Of a stretch of 38,951 bases of DNA, positions 35,255 to 38,951 are shown piece after piece (position 1 is the stretch's first letter; every line of letters begins with the position of its first letter). The stretch is from JBHGBM01 sp041946965 (lineage in GTDB: Bacteria; Acidobacteriota; Terriglobia; Bryobacterales; Bryobacteraceae), in the NCBI GenBank assembly GCA_041946965.1, contig JBHGBM010000052.1, positions 1 through 38,951 of the forward strand, in the 5' to 3' direction. A program made the position numbers and the translations under genes. The notes under the pieces are model-generated. The model searched no databases. It was not told the DNA's origin and saw only the letters and a list, made by a program, of their open reading frames with translations.

Positions 35255-36256
35255 TTACCGCTCCTCGTACACGTTCTCGAGCAGCTCGGAGGGGTCCGGA
35301 TAGGGGCTGGCCTCCGCCCACGCCACGGCCTCGTCCACTTCGCGCCGCACTTCCTCCTGGAAGCGGCTGACCTCCGCCGCGGTGGCCCAGCCGTTTTCCA
35401 CCATGCGGCGCTCCAGCATGGTGATGGGGTCGCGCCGCGCCCATTCCTCGAACAGGCGTTTGGGCACGTATTCGGCGGCGTCGTGCGCCGCGTGCCCCGT
35501 CATGCGGAACGTCTTGCACTCCAGAAGATACGGCCCCAGGCCGGAGCGGGCGTGCGCCACCGCCCGCCGGGTCGCCTCGTACACTGCGAATGCGTCGTTG
35601 CCGTCCACGATTTCAGCCGGAACCCCATAGCCGGGACCGCGGTCCGCCACGTTCGCGCAGGCCATCTGCTTTTCAAGCGGCGTCGAGTACGCCCACGCGT
35701 TGTTGTTGCAAATGAGCACCAGCGGAAGTTTCTGCACGGCGGCGAAGTTGATGCCCTCGTGCCAGTCGCCCCGGCTGGTGGCTCCGTCGCCGAAATAACA
35801 GAACACCACGTTGGGCTTGCCCTGGTACTTCAGCGCCAAAGCCGCGCCCGCCGCTACCGGAACGCAAGCCGCCATGGCGCTGATGATCGAGACGATGTTC
35901 AGCTTCAGGTCGCCCATGTGCATGTTGCCGTCGCGGCCGCGCGTGAGCCCGCCCACGCGGCCCATGTACTGCGCCATGATCTGTCTGGGCTGCACGCCCC
36001 GGATCAGGAATGCCGCCATGTCGCGGTGGGAAGGAAAGAAAACGTCGTCGCGCTCCGCCACCATCGCGGAGCCGGCAGGGATCGCCTCCTGCCCGCGGCC
36101 CACATAGACCCCGCCCAGAATCTTGCCTTGGCGGTAGAGTTTGCGCTCGATGCGGTCTTCCAGTTCCCGCATCATGCTCATGTAGTACAGAAACCGGCCG
36201 GCCAGTTCGGCTTCTTTGACGGTTCCCGGCATGCTGGTAACGACGGCGGCACTCAT
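35255..36256 (-). CDS. pdhA: 2-oxoacid dehydrogenase E1 component, alpha subunit
   Basis: The 333-aa alpha subunit, carrying the thiamine-diphosphate site. The Gly-Asp-Gly at 156-158 and Asn at 184-186 (GDG ... NNN) are the cofactor and Mg motif. FPSHRDM, GGLTRGRDGNMHMGD and ECKTFRMTGHAAHD are also typical. I place the start at ATG 36256 with AGAGGGA about nine bases before it, rather than at the GTG seven codons upstream. It heads a three-gene operon with pdhB and the GatZ-like gene; the upstream region holds an inverted repeat around a TATACT element. Substrate is unresolved between pyruvate, branched-chain acids and acetoin. Confidence 0.93.
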   Translation of the reverse strand: MSAAVVTSMPGTVKEAELAGRFLYYMSMMRELEDRIERKLYRQGKILGGVYVGRGQEAIPAGSAMVAERDDVFFPSHRDMAAFLIRGVQPRQIMAQYMGRVGGLTRGRDGNMHMGDLKLNIVSIISAMAACVPVAAGAALALKYQGKPNVVFCYFGDGATSRGDWHEGINFAAVQKLPLVLICNNNAWAYSTPLEKQMACANVADRGPGYGVPAEIVDGNDAFAVYEATRRAVAHARSGLGPYLLECKTFRMTGHAAHDAAEYVPKRLFEEWARRDPITMLERRMVENGWATAAEVSRFQEEVRREVDEAVAWAEASPYPDPSELLENVYEER

Positions 36257-36280
36257 CGGGGGTCCCTCTTCGCACACAAC

Positions 36281-36314
36281 TTGAGCGTAACCACTTAGTA
36301 TACGGCACGCTCAA
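36281..36314 (-). promoter_or_regulatory. Inverted repeat around a candidate pdhA promoter
   Basis: TTGAGCGT (36281-36288) and its exact complement ACGCTCAA (36307-36314) flank an 18-bp core. Read on the minus strand, the core contains TATACT (36302-36297), a good -10 box about 40 bp upstream of the pdhA start. No convincing -35 box is seen at the usual distance. The layout suits a dimeric regulator bound across the promoter. A chance 8-bp match is possible. Confidence 0.4.
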
Positions 36315-36408
36315 CCCACGTTCTCATAAGTTCCTCAAATCGTTGGATTTCACTCTAAAATGCCGGCGCGGCAATGGCGGCGGAACTGCACGTGGCTTCA
36401 AAATACGC

Positions 36409-36508
36409 GTGGGGCGGGCAATCCTGCCCGCAGCCGCCTTTCAAGGCGGCTTTGCCGTCGGCGCAACCAAGCCGGAACGCCGGCGGCGGCCTGGATTGGC
36501 CGCCCCAC
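36409..36508. repeat. 100-bp multi-hairpin interspersed-type repeat
   Basis: The ends, GTGGGGCGGGCAATCC (36409-36424) and GGATTGGCCGCCCCAC (36493-36508), are inverted repeats matching at 15 of 16 positions. Four perfect or near-perfect hairpins are strung inside: stems at 36414-36420/36425-36431, 36432-36438/36445-36451, 36471-36475/36480-36484 and 36485-36491/36498-36504. It begins 18 bp past the stop of the Gfo/Idh/MocA gene, so it may act as a transcript end or stabiliser. The build resembles REP/BIME-like dispersed elements. No second copy was found by eye in this window. Confidence 0.75.
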
Positions 36509-36526
36509 TTCTGGTTTATTAGCGCC

Positions 36527-37819
36527 CTACCGGAACCTGTACTCGCCCGGCACGGGCCGCGGCGGAACCGGAATGCTCGATTCGTAGCCGATGGCCTTCG
36601 GCTGAAGGTCCAGATTGGAAGCCATCATCTGGTCCCAGGTGATCTCCTGCCCCGAGTAGGCCGATTCGCGCGCCATGATGCAGGTCATGGTGCTCTCGGC
36701 CACCGCCATGCCGTCGTTGATGTACGGCCCCTTGCCCAGGATGCTGTTCACCATGTTGATGTGCTCCTGAACGTACGGGTTCTCGCCCTGGCCGTCGCTC
36801 ATATCGTGGCAGTTCGAACGGCCCTTGGTGCCCACGATCAGCTCGGAAACGTTGCGGTAGATGTGCTCGCCGGCGGGATACTGGCGGCAGTAGCTCGACA
36901 TGTGCACACCGTTGGCGTAGGTGAAATCCGCCGAGACGTGGTCGTAGATGTTGCCGTAAAGGTCGTTCTTCGGACGCCACACCGCGCCGCCCGAGGCTAC
37001 GCACTTCACCGGGTGCGCCCCCATGAACCAGTTGCACACGTCGATGTTGTGCAGGTGCTGCTCCACCACCTGGTCGCCGCAGATCCACACGTAGGAGTAC
37101 CAATTGCGGTTCTGGAAGACGGAGTCGCTCCACTTCGGATCCCGCTGGCCCTTGATGGAGGACGGGAAGTTGCCGCCGTTGAATTGCAGCACCGGACCGC
37201 CGATCCAGTAGGCGTAACAAGCCACGATGTCGCCGATGGCGCCGTCCCGCACCTTTTTCCAGGTGTCCACGTAAGGCTTCTGCGAGCGCCTCTGCGCGCC
37301 GCTCTGCACGGTCAGTTTCAACTGCTCGGCCTTCTTGGCCGCCTCCATGATCTTGCGCACGCCCACCGGGTCGGTCCCGAAAGGCTTCTCGGAAAATATG
37401 TGCTTCCTGGCATCCACCGCCGCAACGAAATGATCGGGACGGTAGCCCGGAGGCGTGGCCAGGATGACGATGTCGATGTCCGAAGCCAGCACTTTCTTAT
37501 AGGCGTCGAAGCCCACGAAGTGATGGTCCGGGGCGACCTTCACCCGCTCCGCGACGCCCTGGTAGCGCTTATCGCTCCGGATTCGCTCCAGCGATTTCTC
37601 CAGACGGTCCTCGAAAATATCGCCCATCGAGACCAGTTCCACGTTCTTGTTCCCGTAAAGCAGTTGCGTGGCGGCTTCCGTGCCGCGCCCGCCGCAGCCC
37701 ACCACCCCGGCTTTCAGCTTCGCATCGCCCGCGCCGCGCACCAGTTCCGGCTTCACAATGGTGAACGTGGCGCCCGCCGCCGCCGATTTCGACAAAAAAG
37801 ACCTTCTCGATATGTCCAT
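36527..37819 (-). CDS. Tat-signal Gfo/Idh/MocA-family oxidoreductase
   Basis: A 430-aa NAD(P)-dependent sugar or polyol oxidoreductase. The twin-arginine signal (MDISRRSFLSKSAAAGA) predicts export in folded form with its cofactor. The Rossmann motif is GVVGCGGRGTEAA (residues ~37-49), the catalytic-region motif is SEKPFGTDP near residue 145, and the C-terminal sheet domain includes EQHLHNIDVCNWFMGAHP. Secreted Gfo/Idh/MocA enzymes of this type are abundant in Acidobacteria and Planctomycetes and some act on glycosides through a redox step. The substrate is unknown. It is divergent from sufB across about 250 bp and ends just before the 100-bp repeat. Confidence 0.92.
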   Translation of the reverse strand: MDISRRSFLSKSAAAGATFTIVKPELVRGAGDAKLKAGVVGCGGRGTEAATQLLYGNKNVELVSMGDIFEDRLEKSLERIRSDKRYQGVAERVKVAPDHHFVGFDAYKKVLASDIDIVILATPPGYRPDHFVAAVDARKHIFSEKPFGTDPVGVRKIMEAAKKAEQLKLTVQSGAQRRSQKPYVDTWKKVRDGAIGDIVACYAYWIGGPVLQFNGGNFPSSIKGQRDPKWSDSVFQNRNWYSYVWICGDQVVEQHLHNIDVCNWFMGAHPVKCVASGGAVWRPKNDLYGNIYDHVSADFTYANGVHMSSYCRQYPAGEHIYRNVSELIVGTKGRSNCHDMSDGQGENPYVQEHINMVNSILGKGPYINDGMAVAESTMTCIMARESAYSGQEITWDQMMASNLDLQPKAIGYESSIPVPPRPVPGEYRFR

Positions 37820-38069
37820 GTTCGCCTCCTCGGTGAACAGCGATTGTACCCCAATCCGCTGCGCCAGATATGCAGCCGGACGCTGTCTTGCGGCTCGCGG
37901 CCCTCATTGGCCCGGCTGGAACGGCGCGCATGCACACCTCATCCGTCACGCCCCGTCTGCACCTGTTTTGTAACCGTCCACACCCGCTCTTGCCACCTTC
38001 GCCACAAATCTTGACTCTTTAGTATAGATTCGATAGCCTAGTAGTTAAGAGGATAAGGAGGGAACCCGT
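37820..38069. other. Divergent intergenic region between the Gfo/Idh/MocA gene and sufB
   Basis: This 250-bp gap serves both divergent genes. The half near the Gfo gene is GC-rich with no open frame or RNA that I recognise. The half near sufB is AT-richer. It holds TTGACT (38011-38016), an imperfect palindrome (TATAGATTCGATA, 38023-38035, 10 of 13 positions symmetric) and AAGGAGGG (38055-38062), the sufB ribosome binding site. I found no regulator gene next to it and cannot name the factor. Confidence 0.5.
38023..38035 (+). promoter_or_regulatory. Candidate operator upstream of sufB
   Basis: An AT-rich imperfect palindrome, TATAGATTCGATA, lies 35 bp before the sufB start and 6 bp after TTGACT. 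suf operons are often controlled by Rrf2-type iron-sulfur regulators that bind such AT-rich dyads near the promoter. This is only a positional suggestion and the match to a known box is not established. Confidence 0.25.

Positions 38070-38951
<882 letters not shown>

Noticed and set aside
35253..35519. N-terminal extension of the E1beta frame by 89 residues
   Set aside because: The extra part is an Arg/Gly-rich shadow of the end of pdhA; the ATG at 35252 has a good GAGGAG site and matches the family N-terminus.
37820..38069. Possible tRNA, small RNA or riboswitch in the longest fully non-coding gaps
   Set aside because: I saw no cloverleaf, CCA-adjacent stem or known riboswitch core by eye here or at 36257-36408; only short dyads are present.

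Overview
The window is a compact, GC-rich bacterial chromosome segment that fits a member of the Acidobacteriota, most likely the Solibacter/Bryobacter lineage. Three things point there. Two large secreted proteins end in the Solibacter-type C-terminal domain (TIGR03437-like). There is an Oar-like TonB-dependent receptor with a carboxypeptidase-regulatory N-terminus. There are also a DUF6599-like secreted protein and several Tat-exported oxidoreductases. I saw no rRNA, tRNA, CRISPR array, phage gene or transposase. Genes are packed with many ATGA or TAGTG stop/start overlaps, and no gap without a gene exceeds about 270 bp.

Layout. 1-3306: the end of a complex I operon in the order nuoM(partial)-nuoN-nuoH. 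3357-6350: a one-membrane-span unknown, then the pyruvate transporter gene cstA with its tiny partner ybdD. 6364-9451: a Tat-exported DUF362 protein divergent from a Tat-exported aldo/keto reductase carrying two 4Fe-4S motifs, which is coupled to a DUF6599-like protein. 9469-15995 (minus): a TetR / membrane-fusion protein / RND efflux operon in which the pump and its TolC-like outer-membrane channel form one 1573-aa protein. 16038-21407: Oar-like receptor, polyprenyl-phosphate sugar transferase and a PyrE-like phosphoribosyltransferase. 21415-23489: an L-rhamnose mutarotase divergent from a sugar-acid dehydratase (IlvD/Edd family). 23452-29008: two divergent secreted Solibacter-type proteins and a small envelope protein, with a perfect palindrome in the 38-bp divergent gap. 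29009-30894: a metallo-beta-lactamase-fold hydrolase and a secreted alpha/beta hydrolase. 30974-33017: guanine deaminase, a second mutarotase, an isolated nuoB and pgeF. 33031-36256 (minus): a pdhA-pdhB-gatZ/kbaZ-like operon. 36527-37819: a Tat-signal Gfo/Idh/MocA oxidoreductase followed by a 100-bp multi-hairpin repeat. 38070-end: the start of sufB.

The recurrent themes are carbon use (CstA-YbdD, sugar mutarotases, sugar-acid dehydratase, 2-oxoacid dehydrogenase E1, Gfo/Idh/MocA), respiration (split complex I genes) and envelope functions (efflux, receptor, polysaccharide priming). The most unusual items are the RND-TolC fusion with an internal signal-peptide-like joint, the four-hairpin 100-bp element, the lone GatZ/KbaZ-like gene coupled to 2-oxoacid dehydrogenase E1 genes, and the inverted repeats in the pdhA and 26.9-kb promoter regions.
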